Source: Rhodococcus tukisamuensis NBRC 100609 (lineage in GTDB: Bacteria; Actinomycetota; Actinomycetes; Mycobacteriales; Mycobacteriaceae). Taken from it: a DNA stretch of 64,000 nucleotides. The DNA lies in contig NZ_BCXG01000008.1 in NCBI RefSeq assembly GCF_001894985.1, forward strand, positions 62,001-126,000. Direction: 5' to 3'. Positions within the stretch are counted from its first letter, which is position 1. Every line of letters begins with the position of its first letter. Below the pieces are notes generated by a model. The model worked only from the letters and a program-made list of their open reading frames with translations, was not told the origin of the DNA and made no database searches. This document shows positions 26,951-37,300 of this stretch, one piece after another. The translations under genes were made by a program, and so were the position numbers.

Positions 26951-26978
26951 CCGAGCGGTCCTCGGACCCGACGGGCGA

Positions 26979-27959
26979 CTAGCCCGGCCGGCCCGCGAGC
27001 CCGCGTTGTCGCCCGCCCGACCGGGCCCCGGGCAGCTCTCGCGCGGCGGCCGGCGTCAGGGTCTCGGCGCGCTCGGGCGGGGCCCCGTTGAAGTGCTGGT
27101 CGAGGACAGAGTGGGTCATCGGGAGCAGGCGCCGGATCACGGCCAGCTCCACCCGGGGGGTGCTGGTGGCACGGACCGCGGCGCGCGCGAACGGGGTGAC
27201 GGCCCGGTCCACGAGGACGGGCTGGTCGAAGCCGCCGAGCTCGCGCATCCACTTCGGCAGGGTCGCGATCGTCGCGGGCGCCATGGCCCGGCTCATCGCC
27301 CACAACGCGAGCCGGCCCTTCCCGGCCCGGGTGCGCAGCAGGTAGTGCATGCCCTCGAGCGCGCTTTCGGAGACGCACAACCGCGACCGAACCGCGTCGA
27401 AGTACTCGTGGACCTCCGCGCGCGACCGGGGGACGTCCGCGGCCCGGCAGGTCTGCAGTTCGGCGGCGACGGCGCAGTCCGCCCAGTACTGCGTCTCCTC
27501 CACCTCGGTCAGCGGGCCGGGTCCGAACATCTCGTAGCACTTGAGCACCGAATGCCAGCCCGTGACGTGGATCCACAACTGGCTGTCGGGGTTGTTCGCG
27601 CTGTAGCGCCGGCCGCTGATCGGCTCGATGCCGGTGGCCTTGGCGTGCACCCGCATCAACAGCTCCGACGTCTCGATCGCGGAGCGGGTGTCGCCGACCG
27701 CGACGATCAGGAAGTAGGAGAGGGTGCCGTCGAGACGGCCGCGCGGGTCCAGGTAGATCCCGCGGGCATCGGCGACCGCGGCTGTGAGGAACGGGTCGAA
27801 GTGCTCGAGGGTGACCGCGCGCTGGAATCCGAGCAGCGCGGTCGGGTGCGTCCACACCTTCCAGGTCGGCGACCCCGGCCCGAAGAACCCGTGGTCCTCG
27901 CGGCGGCGCGACGGGTCGAACGGCCAGCCGTGGCCGGCCGTCGTGCGGGGTTCGCTCAT
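26979..27959 (-). CDS. Oxygenase MpaB family protein (DUF2236, Lcp-like)
   Basis: A 326-residue protein of the MpaB/latex-clearing-protein-like family, thought to bind heme and cleave or oxidise lipid-like substrates. Seen: the conserved N-terminal region (DHGFFGPGSPTWKVWTHPTA), GFQRAVTLEHFDPFLTAAV, an ARGIYLDP turn, and the histidine-bearing WIHVTGWHSVLKCYEMFG. Start ATG has AGGAG 5 nt upstream. It is divergent from a TetR gene that probably represses it. Rhodococci carry many such proteins; the substrate is unknown. Confidence 0.85.
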   Translation of the reverse strand: MSEPRTTAGHGWPFDPSRRREDHGFFGPGSPTWKVWTHPTALLGFQRAVTLEHFDPFLTAAVADARGIYLDPRGRLDGTLSYFLIVAVGDTRSAIETSELLMRVHAKATGIEPISGRRYSANNPDSQLWIHVTGWHSVLKCYEMFGPGPLTEVEETQYWADCAVAAELQTCRAADVPRSRAEVHEYFDAVRSRLCVSESALEGMHYLLRTRAGKGRLALWAMSRAMAPATIATLPKWMRELGGFDQPVLVDRAVTPFARAAVRATSTPRVELAVIRRLLPMTHSVLDQHFNGAPPERAETLTPAAARELPGARSGGRQRGLAGRPG

Positions 27960-28007
27960 GGTGTTCTCCTGCCGAGGGCGGCCGCGTTGGTGCCGCCGGC
28001 CGGGAGT

Positions 28008-28055
28008 GAATACAACGCGACCGTAGCAATGGTCGGTCGCAAATACAACGGGTGC
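28008..28055. promoter_or_regulatory. Candidate TetR operator between mpaB-like gene and its TetR
   Basis: AATACAACG occurs twice flanking an inverted repeat, GCGACC (from 28017) and GGTCGC (to 28040). The composite lies in the 111-nt divergent gap before the TetR gene. Confidence 0.4.
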
Positions 28056-28070
28056 GTAGGATCGGCCCCC

Positions 28071-28727
28071 GTGACGACGCGACCCCAGGCGGCGACCCCG
28101 GCGGACCGGCCCCGGCGCAAGTACGCGCCGCGGCTACCCCCGGAGCAGCGCCGCGCGCAACTGCTCGACGCCGCCTTCGAGGTGACCCGCCGGTCCGGTC
28201 TGCACGACCTCAGCATGGAGGCCGTCGCGGACGAGGCGGGCGTGGGGAAGCCCGTGCTGTACACGGTCTTCCGCACCCGCGTGGACCTGGTCGAGGCGCT
28301 GCTGCAGCGCGAGCACGACCTCGCGATCGGGCAGGTTCTCGCGGCGATGCCGACGGATCTTCGGCCGTTGGGACCGGCCGCGGCCTACGCGGGCACGGTC
28401 TCGGCGTTCGTGCACGTGGTGCTCGAGAACCCGACCCGGTGGCGACTGATCCTCACCGCCCCCGACACCGCGCCCGGCGAGTACCGCGAGCACCTGCGTG
28501 CCGCCCGTGGCGCGGTGCTGGCACGGGCCGAGGTGCTGGCCCGAGCCGGGATCGAGCTCGAGCCGGGACTCGCCGGCCTGGACCCGGTGCTACTTGCCCA
28601 CACGATGCTCTCCATCGCGGAGATGCTCGGCCGGCTCGCGGTCAGCGACCCCGACACCTACACCAGCGAGCGGCTCGAGACCTACGCCGCCGCCCTCGCC
28701 GCGTCGGTCACCGGCCGCCGCACCTGA
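28071..28727 (+). CDS. TetR family regulator divergent from MpaB-like oxygenase
   Basis: A 218-residue TetR repressor. The DNA-binding domain spans about residues 25-75 (RRAQLLDAAFEVTRRSGLHD, SMEAVADEAGVGKPVLYTVF). The C-terminal helices carry the ligand pocket. The GTG at 28071 is taken because the preceding codons of the open frame are not family-like; the Shine-Dalgarno is weak. It is divergent from the MpaB-type oxygenase gene, and local regulation of it is likely but not proven. Confidence 0.83.
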   Translation: MTTRPQAATPADRPRRKYAPRLPPEQRRAQLLDAAFEVTRRSGLHDLSMEAVADEAGVGKPVLYTVFRTRVDLVEALLQREHDLAIGQVLAAMPTDLRPLGPAAAYAGTVSAFVHVVLENPTRWRLILTAPDTAPGEYREHLRAARGAVLARAEVLARAGIELEPGLAGLDPVLLAHTMLSIAEMLGRLAVSDPDTYTSERLETYAAALAASVTGRRT

Positions 28728-28962
28728 GCGTGTGGCGCCGGGCCTGCCCTGATCTGACGGGGCGGGTCCGAAGGCCCCATCTGAATCTCCCGCTCCTACC
28801 ACGTGGCTGCGACGGAAAACCCTCTCCGGGCGCCGAACTCGGTTTCCTGTGGACAACCGGTTTCGTCATCCCCAGATTCGCTCCGGCGCTCAATCTCGGC
28901 GCCGCTCGGGGCACCGTTGTTGCCGAGGGCCGCGTGGCCCGTCGAAGGCAAAGGGGCAGAAC

Positions 28963-29460
28963 ATGTACGAGACACACACGGCGGTGGTCGGCACCGTCAT
29001 CACCAACCCGGTCAAGCGTCCGACGAACTCCGGGGAGGAGGTGCTCAGCTTCCGGATGGCGAGCAACGTCCGGCGCTGGGATCAGGCCACGGGGGACTGG
29101 ACGGACGGCGGCACGCTCTACCTGACGGTGACCTGCTGGCGCCGGCTGGTTGCGGGGGTGGGGGCCTCGTTGATGAAGGGAGACCCCGTCATCGCGTACG
29201 GGCAGCTGCGGACCAACGAGTACACCACCCGAGACGGGGTGGAGCGGGCCGACCTGGAGATGCGCGCCAGTGCGGTCGGCCCTGACCTGGCCCGGTGCAT
29301 CGCCCGGCTCGAACGGGGAACGCGTGGCGTGAAGCCCGCGTCGGAGAGCGGTCAGGAAGCGGAGCCCGACGGTGGCACGGAGCAGCGCGCAGACGGGACC
29401 GACACGCAACACGAAGCGGCCGAGAGGGTCGAGATCGAGGCGGTCGCGGCGGCGAGTTGA
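28963..29460 (+). CDS. ssb: Single-stranded DNA-binding protein (second, Rv2478c type)
   Basis: A 165-residue protein with an N-terminal OB fold (VVGTVITNPVKRPTNSGEEV, FRMASNVRRWD, VTCWRRLV, VIAYGQLRTNEYTTRDG). The C-terminal tail is acidic and Gln-rich but ends EAVAAAS and lacks the DDDIPF-like tip that recruits partner proteins in the main SSB. It therefore matches the paralogous mycobacterial SSBb next to EttA. Start ATG at 28963 has AAGGGG. It probably has a specialised DNA role, such as stress or competence-like processes (inference). Confidence 0.85.
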   Translation: MYETHTAVVGTVITNPVKRPTNSGEEVLSFRMASNVRRWDQATGDWTDGGTLYLTVTCWRRLVAGVGASLMKGDPVIAYGQLRTNEYTTRDGVERADLEMRASAVGPDLARCIARLERGTRGVKPASESGQEAEPDGGTEQRADGTDTQHEAAERVEIEAVAAAS

Positions 29461-29549
29461 ACGCAATATGCCGGTTGGGCGGTGTACGAAGGCCTACTGT
29501 TGGTCCGTCCGACTGCGTGGGCCGATCCGGCGAGCGGGAGACGATCGCG

Positions 29550-30680
29550 ATGGAACGCACCAGAATTCACGCTCTGACCGTGCTACTCGTGACCCTCGCG
29601 GTCGCCTGGGTGGCGGTGCCCGCCGCCGTTGGTGCCGCTCCGGCGGCGCCGGGCGAGGTGCTCTCGAAACAGGAGATGCCCGCGGCCGTGGCGGTCCCCG
29701 GGGCGGCCCGGGCATACCGCCTGACCTACCGGACCACCGACCACTTCGGGGCGCCCGCCGTGAGCAGCGGGGCGGTGTACCTGCCGCCGGGCACCGCACC
29801 GGCGGGCGGTTGGCCGGTCATCTCGTACGCGCACGGCACCATCGGTGTCGCGGACGCCTGCGCGCCGTCCGTCGTCGGGCTGTACGAACCGGAGTCCCAG
29901 TACGTGGCGCGGTGGCTGGCCCGCGGATACGCGGTGGTGGCCACCGACTACATCGGCCTCGGCACCGACGGTCCGCTGCCCTACCTCGACGGACTGGCCG
30001 CCGCGTATTCGGTCATCGACATGGTGCGCGCCTCCCGCTCCGCGGTCGGTGACCTGGCGCCGCGGTGGCTGGTGGCCGGACTCTCGCAGGGCGGACACGC
30101 GGCGATGTTCGCCGCGCACGAGGCCACCCGGTACGCGCCGGAGCTCGACTACCGCGGCGCCGTCGCGCTGGGTGTGCCGTCGAACCTGGAGCAGATATTT
30201 CCGCTCGCCGGCCCGGGGATCCCGAACTTCGGGGTTGCCGGGCTCACCGTGTTCCTGCTGTACACGGTGATGGGTCTCGGTGAGGTGCGTCCGGATCTGA
30301 ACCTGGACGGGTATCTCTCGCCGCGTGGTCGGGACCTGGCAGCGAAGGCCGAGCAGGTGTGCACCGTCGACCTGCGACCGTCCATCGGCAACGCGTCGGT
30401 CGGCGACCTGTTCTCGAGGTCTCTGAACAACACCCAGGTCAGGCGCGCGTTCGCCGACTACCTGGCCGTTCCGACCGCTGGCTACGACAGGCCGGTCTTC
30501 CTCGGCCAGGGCCTCTCGGACCTGGTTGTGCCCTTCCCGCTGAACGTGAAGCTGGCCGCCGACCTCGCGCTGCGCGGCGCCCGGGTGGACTTCCGTACCT
30601 ATCCCGGCACCGACCACGTCGGAACCCTCGCGGCATCCTTCGACGACTCAGCGCGTTTCGTCGACCGGATACTGCGCTGA
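29550..30680 (+). CDS. Secreted lipase, LIP family (copy 1)
   Basis: A 376-residue secretory lipase with a signal peptide (about residues 1-29, ending AVGAAPA) and an alpha/beta hydrolase fold. The nucleophile elbow is GLSQGGHAAM; YAHGTIGVADACAPS gives the oxyanion region and an N-terminal Cys loop; the late Asp lies near GLSDLVVP and the His in YPGTDHVGTL. The start ATG at 29550 has GGGAG 9 nt upstream. The following gene is a paralog in tandem. It likely degrades extracellular lipids or esters. Confidence 0.87.
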   Translation: MERTRIHALTVLLVTLAVAWVAVPAAVGAAPAAPGEVLSKQEMPAAVAVPGAARAYRLTYRTTDHFGAPAVSSGAVYLPPGTAPAGGWPVISYAHGTIGVADACAPSVVGLYEPESQYVARWLARGYAVVATDYIGLGTDGPLPYLDGLAAAYSVIDMVRASRSAVGDLAPRWLVAGLSQGGHAAMFAAHEATRYAPELDYRGAVALGVPSNLEQIFPLAGPGIPNFGVAGLTVFLLYTVMGLGEVRPDLNLDGYLSPRGRDLAAKAEQVCTVDLRPSIGNASVGDLFSRSLNNTQVRRAFADYLAVPTAGYDRPVFLGQGLSDLVVPFPLNVKLAADLALRGARVDFRTYPGTDHVGTLAASFDDSARFVDRILR

Positions 30681-30718
30681 GCTCTGGCCCGGCGCGTCCG
30701 AACGCGGCGGGCCAGAGC
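30681..30718 (+). terminator. Hairpin terminator after lipase copy 1
   Basis: GCTCTGGCCCG (30681-30691) pairs with CGGGCCAGAGC (30708-30718), starting at the first base after the stop. Confidence 0.65.
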
Positions 30719-30843
30719 GCGGCGGGCCGGCGGCGTCGTTGCCGGACGCGGCCGCCGTTGTGCGACCACGGTTTTGATTCTGTGGACATGGATTCCAGGT
30801 CGGGAACATAACCGCCCGCTGTGCTGTCGAAGTGCGGTAGACA

Positions 30844-32013
30844 ATGACCGTGGCGCAGACACCGACGAAGAGACCGACCACCGAGACCACCCGTTTCCGC
30901 CGACTCGGCATCGTGACAGCCGCGGTGGCGGTGCTTGCGCTGACGGCTCCGGCCGCGGTGTCGGCGGCCCCAGCGCCGGCCGGGGCGCCGGGGACGGTCG
31001 TGTCCGTCGAGACGCTGCCTGCCGATGCCCAGCTCGTCGGTGCCCACGACTCGGAGCGCCTCACCTACTGGACGGAGGGTCCGACCGGCGGGCCCGCGCT
31101 CAGCACCGGCGCGGTGTACGTGCCCGACGGCCCGTCACCGGCCGGCGGCTGGCCGGTGGTCTCCTGGGCGCACGGCACCACCGGAGTCGCGGACGCCTGC
31201 GCCCCGTCGCACGGGGAGATCTCCGACTTTGCCCGCACGTACCTCGGGACGTGGCTGGCGCAGGGCTTCGCGGTGGTGGCCTCGGACTTCGTCGGGCTCG
31301 GTACCGACGGAACGCATGCGTACCTGCACGGCCGCAGCGAGGGACGCGCGGTCATCGACATGGTCCGCGCCGCCCGCGCGGTGACGCCGGAGCTGTCGCC
31401 GACGTGGGTGGCGGTCGGGCATTCGCAGGGCGGGCACGCCGCGATGTTCGCCGCGCACGAGGCGACTCGGTACGCACCCGAACTCGACTACCGGGGAGCG
31501 GTCGCCACCGGGACCCCGGCGAACCTGGAGGACCTGTTCCCGCTCGGCGGGCCGGGATTTCCGAACCTGGGGCTGAGCGGACTGCCCGCGTTTGCCGCCT
31601 ACGTGGTCGACGGGCTGCGGGTGGCCCGGCCGGACATCCGCGTCGACGACTACCTCACTCCGGTAGGTGCCGGGCTGGTCCGCAGGTCCGAGCAGCTCTG
31701 CTTCACCGAACTGTTGGCCGAGGCCGGGGACGTCGGGGTGGGCGAGATGCTCTCCCGGCCGCTCGGCGACGACACGTTCCGCACCGCGATCCGCGAATAC
31801 CTTTCGGTGCCCACCACCGGCTACGACCGGCCGCTGTTCGTCGGGCACGGACTGCCGGACACGACGGTGCCGTACCCGCTCGGCGCGAAGCTGGCCGCGG
31901 ACCTGGCGCTGAACGGACAGAACGTGACGTTCCGGACCTATCCGGGCACGCACCGGGTGTCGGCGTTGGAGTCGTTGCCGGACGTCACCGCGTTCGTGCG
32001 GGCCCTGATCTGA
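30844..32013 (+). CDS. Secreted lipase, LIP family (copy 2)
   Basis: A 389-residue paralog of the preceding lipase. The signal peptide is longer (about residues 1-42, with a twin-Arg-like RRLG and a hydrophobic VTAAVAVLALTAPAAVSA). The elbow is GHSQGGHAAM, the oxyanion region WAHGTTGVADACAPS, and acid/His are near GLPDTTVP and YPGTHRVS. A stretch of 20 or more residues around AAMFAAHEATRYAPELDYRG is shared with copy 1, showing tandem duplication. Separate terminators and spacing suggest independent transcription. Confidence 0.87.
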   Translation: MTVAQTPTKRPTTETTRFRRLGIVTAAVAVLALTAPAAVSAAPAPAGAPGTVVSVETLPADAQLVGAHDSERLTYWTEGPTGGPALSTGAVYVPDGPSPAGGWPVVSWAHGTTGVADACAPSHGEISDFARTYLGTWLAQGFAVVASDFVGLGTDGTHAYLHGRSEGRAVIDMVRAARAVTPELSPTWVAVGHSQGGHAAMFAAHEATRYAPELDYRGAVATGTPANLEDLFPLGGPGFPNLGLSGLPAFAAYVVDGLRVARPDIRVDDYLTPVGAGLVRRSEQLCFTELLAEAGDVGVGEMLSRPLGDDTFRTAIREYLSVPTTGYDRPLFVGHGLPDTTVPYPLGAKLAADLALNGQNVTFRTYPGTHRVSALESLPDVTAFVRALI

Positions 32014-32047
32014 CCTGCGGCGGGGCCGGTTCTCGGCCCTGCCGCGG

Positions 32048-32091
32048 GTGGATCGGGGCCCTGCCCCGCGTGGATTGGGGCGCCGCCCCGG
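32048..32091. repeat. Imperfect 22-bp tandem repeat before ettA
   Basis: gtggatcggggccctgcccc and gtggattggggcgccgcccc are back to back (periods at 32048 and 32070). Each folds as a GGGGC/GCCCC hairpin. They lie between the lipase stop and the ettA promoter and could end lipase transcription. Confidence 0.5.
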
Positions 32092-32096
32092 CGGGC

Positions 32097-32102
32097 GATA
32101 CT
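32097..32102 (+). promoter_or_regulatory. -10 element (GATACT) of ettA
   Basis: GATACT ends 9 nt before the ettA ATG, which implies a leader of at most a few nucleotides and no Shine-Dalgarno. Confidence 0.5.
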
Positions 32103-32111
32103 CTGGTGCCC

Positions 32112-33791
<1,680 letters not shown>

Positions 33792-33794
33792 TCT

Positions 33795-34217
33795 GTGCCG
33801 AACAAGACGTACACCTGCGAGATCCAGGTGCGCTGGGGCGATTCCGACCGCCTCGGCCATGTGAACAACGTGCTCTTCGTCGAGTACGCACAGGAGGCGC
33901 GGGTCAAGTTCTTCCGCGACTGCATCTGGACCGCGGGCGTACAGGCCACCGCCACGGTGGTCCGCAAGATGGAGATCGAGTACCTGCGGCCGGTCACCGA
34001 CGAGTCGGGTCCGCTCACGGCGGAGGTCTACATCCTGCACATCGGGAACAGTTCGTTCGAGGTCCGGCACGTCATGCGGGACCGGCACGGCCACACCTGC
34101 GCGGTCGCGGACAGCGTGCTGGTCGGCTTCGACCGCAAGACGGACAAGTCGACGCCGCTCGCCGACGCGGTCCGGACGGCGCTGGCCGAGTACGCTGTCG
34201 CGGCCGTCGTCGACTGA
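33795..34217 (+). CDS. Acyl-CoA thioesterase, 4HBT hotdog family
   Basis: A 140-residue hotdog-fold protein. The catalytic-loop motif VRWGDSDRLGHVNNVLFVEY matches 4-hydroxybenzoyl-CoA thioesterase-like enzymes, followed by EIEYLRPV and ILHIGNSSFEV strands. It hydrolyses acyl-CoA esters (family knowledge). The GTG start at 33795 is 3 nt after the ettA stop, so it is co-transcribed with ettA. It is a paralog of the gene at 39280 after gdh. I do not recall it in the M. tuberculosis order, so it may be an extra copy. Confidence 0.85.
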   Translation: MPNKTYTCEIQVRWGDSDRLGHVNNVLFVEYAQEARVKFFRDCIWTAGVQATATVVRKMEIEYLRPVTDESGPLTAEVYILHIGNSSFEVRHVMRDRHGHTCAVADSVLVGFDRKTDKSTPLADAVRTALAEYAVAAVVD

Positions 34218-34229
34218 CCCCGAGCCACC

Positions 34230-34286
34230 CCGGCGCAGCAGCGCCGGCGTCCGTGTCGCCCGGCCACCGGTTCCCGGTCGGGCGAC
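34230..34286 (+). terminator. Two hairpins ending the ettA operon
   Basis: CCGGCGC-agca-GCGCCGG (34230-34247) and GTCGCCCG (34255-34262) with CGGGCGAC (34279-34286) form successive stems after the thioesterase stop. Confidence 0.55.
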
Positions 34287-34296
34287 GCGGACGAGG

Positions 34297-34302
34297 TTAG
34301 GC
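34297..34302 (+). promoter_or_regulatory. Probable -10 (TAGGCT) of gdh
   Basis: A TAGGCT-type hexamer lies about 44 nt before the gdh start, after the upstream terminators. The transcript would carry a short leader with a GGGAG site. Confidence 0.35.
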
Positions 34303-34345
34303 TCAGCGGAGCACACCTGTCACATCGACCAGGGAGTGGCCCGCG

Positions 34346-37300
34346 ATGACCGTATCGGCAGATCGTTTCGACGAGCAGTGGGCGATGAGCCTGCCCGCGG
34401 CCCTCGTCTCCCACCTGGAGGAGGTGGCGGCCGCCTACTTCCGCAACACCGATTTCGCGTGGACCGGGGGCGTGGTCTCGGACGACGCGATGCGCGGGTT
34501 CCGCGAACATCTGATATTCGCGCGCCACCGCCGGCCGGGCCAGTCGCTGTCCCGGGTGTTCACCCCCGCGGTCGGGTCTCCGGCCGTGCAGATCGCCACC
34601 GACGACATGCCGATGCTGGTCGAGTCGGTGACCGCGTTGCTCACCAGGCTCGGTGTCACCGTCGTGGAGATCGTGCATCCCGTCCTGCGGGTGCGACGCG
34701 GCCCAGCCGGCGACCTCGAAGACGTCCTGGTCAACGGCGCGTCGACCGCCGAGGAGGCGGGCTCCGACACCGGCACGGACGGGTCGCTGTGGCCGGAGTC
34801 GTGGATGCACCTGCAGTTGCACCCCGCCACGGACGCGGCCCTGCTCGGGCAGATCGGCGAGGCGGTCCACGACGTGTTGCTCGACGTCCGTCAGGTGATC
34901 GCGGACACCGACGCGATGCGCTACAGCCAACTCGCACTCGCCGAGGAACTCGAGGCTCACGCGGACCGCGAGGACTGCCGGTACCCGGAGGACGAGGTCC
35001 GGGACTGCGCGGAGCTGCTGCACTGGCTCGCGGGCGGAAACTTCGCCCTGCTCGGCTACCGGCGCTACGAGTTCGAGGACACCACCGGCACCGGCCGCCC
35101 GCGGGCTCACATCGTCCCCGACAGCGGACTCGGAGTGCTCGGCTCCCACACCCTCACGGACCACGGCATCGACCTGCCCGCGCCGGTGCTCTGGCCGGAG
35201 CGCCCGCTGCTGATGTTCTCGCAGGGGCCCGCCCCGGCGACCGTGCACCGATCGGTGTACCCGTTCTTCGTCGCGGTCACCGCGCTTGGGGAGGACGGAC
35301 GGACCGTCGGCGAACACCGCTTCCTCGGTGTGTTCACGGTCACCGCGTTGCACGAGAACATCCTCGACATCCCGGTGATTGCCCGGCGGGCCCACTCGGT
35401 GATCGAGCGGGCCGGCTTCGACCTGCACTCGTTCTCCGGTCAGGCGATGCTCGAGGTGATCCAGTCCTTCCCTCGCGCGGAACTGTTCGCCAGCGACGAG
35501 GACACGCTGTACGAGACGGTGCTGTCGGTGCTGGCCATCGGCGTGCGCCGGCAGGCGCGGCTGTTCCTGCGCGACGACCGCTACGGACACTTCACCTCGG
35601 CGCTGGTGTACCTGTCCCGGGACCGGTACAACACCCGGGCCCGCCTGGCGATGCAGTCGATCCTGATGCGCGAGCTGCGCGGCGCCAGCCTCGAGTACAG
35701 CGTGCGGGTCACCGAGTCCGACCTCGCGATGGTGCACTTCACGATCCGCCGGACCACGGAAGACGGTGCGGCGGTGGATGTCTCGGAAAAGAACCGGGAA
35801 CGCATCGAGGGCCTGCTCGCGGCGGCGACCCGGGCCTGGGACGACGATCTGATGGACGCGACGGTGGACGAGCCGCGAGTGACGACGCTGACCGCTCAGC
35901 GCTACGCCACGGCGCTGCCCGAGGGCTACAAGGAGGACTTCGGCCAGGCCCGGGCGACCCACGACATCGTCCGACTCGAGGCGCTGACGGGGGACTCGAT
36001 CGACCTGCAGCTCTACCGCCGGCGCAACGCCGCGCCCGGCCAGTGGCGGTTCACGCTGTACATCGCGGGCGGGGACGGGGTGTCCCTGAGTCAGGTGCTG
36101 CCGGTGCTCCAGTCCCTCGGCGTCGAGGTGATCGACGAGCGACCCTACGAGGTGACCCGGCCCGACGGAATGCGCTGCTGGATCTACGATTTCGGTCTGT
36201 CCGCGGCCCCGGAACTGATCGACTCGTCGGTGGAGGAAGACCTGGACCGGGAACTCGACGAGGCCGACGACCTGGACGAGTCGGTGGCGGCCCGCGAGTT
36301 GCAGCGACGCTTCACCGAGGCGTTCACCGCGGTCTGGCAGGGTCGGTCCGAGCCGGACCGGTTCAACGAGTTGGTGCTGCGGTCGGGCCTCGAGTGGCGG
36401 CAGGCGGTGGTGCTGCGGGCATACGCAAAGTACCTGCGGCAGGCCAGGTTCCCGTACAGCCAGTTCCACATCGAGGGTGTGTTGGTCGACCACGCGCACA
36501 CCACCAGACTGCTCAGCGAGCTGTTCTGTGCGATTTTCGACCCCGACGCGGCGTCCGCGGACCGTGCCGAGACCCTGGTCGCCGAACTGCGGTCCCGGAT
36601 CGACGCCGTGCTCAGCCTCGACGAGGACCGGATCCTGCGCGGCATGCTCGGGCTGGTACTGGCGACGCTGCGTACCAACGCCTACGTCACCGACGCCGAC
36701 GCCGCGTACCGGGACGTCCTGGTGTTCAAGCTCGATCCGAGCCAGATCGCCGACCTGCCCAGGCCGCGTCCGCGTTTCGAGGTGTTCGTCTACTCGCCGC
36801 GGGTCGAGGGCGTGCACCTGCGGTTCGGCCCGGTGGCCCGCGGCGGGCTGCGCTGGTCCGACCGCCGGGAGGACTTCCGCACCGAGGTGCTCGGGCTGGT
36901 CAAGGCGCAGGCGGTGAAGAACGCGGTGATCGTGCCCGTCGGCGCGAAGGGCGGGTTCGTGGTGAAGCGTCCGCCCGCGCCCACCGGGGACGCCGGGGTG
37001 GACCGGCAGGCGGCCCTCGCCGAGGGGCAGGCGTGCTACCGGCTGTTCGTCTCCGGACTGCTCGACGTCACCGACAACGTTGATCGGGCGAGCGGCGCGG
37101 TGCTGCCCGCACCGCGGGTGGTGCGGCGCGACGGCGACGACACCTACCTGGTGGTGGCGGCCGACAAGGGGACCGCGGCGTTCTCCGATCTTGCCAACGA
37201 CGTCGCGGCACAGTACGACTACTGGCTCGGCGACGCATTCGCCTCGGGCGGCTCGGTCGGGTACGACCACAAGGCGATGGGCATCACCGCACGGGGCGCC

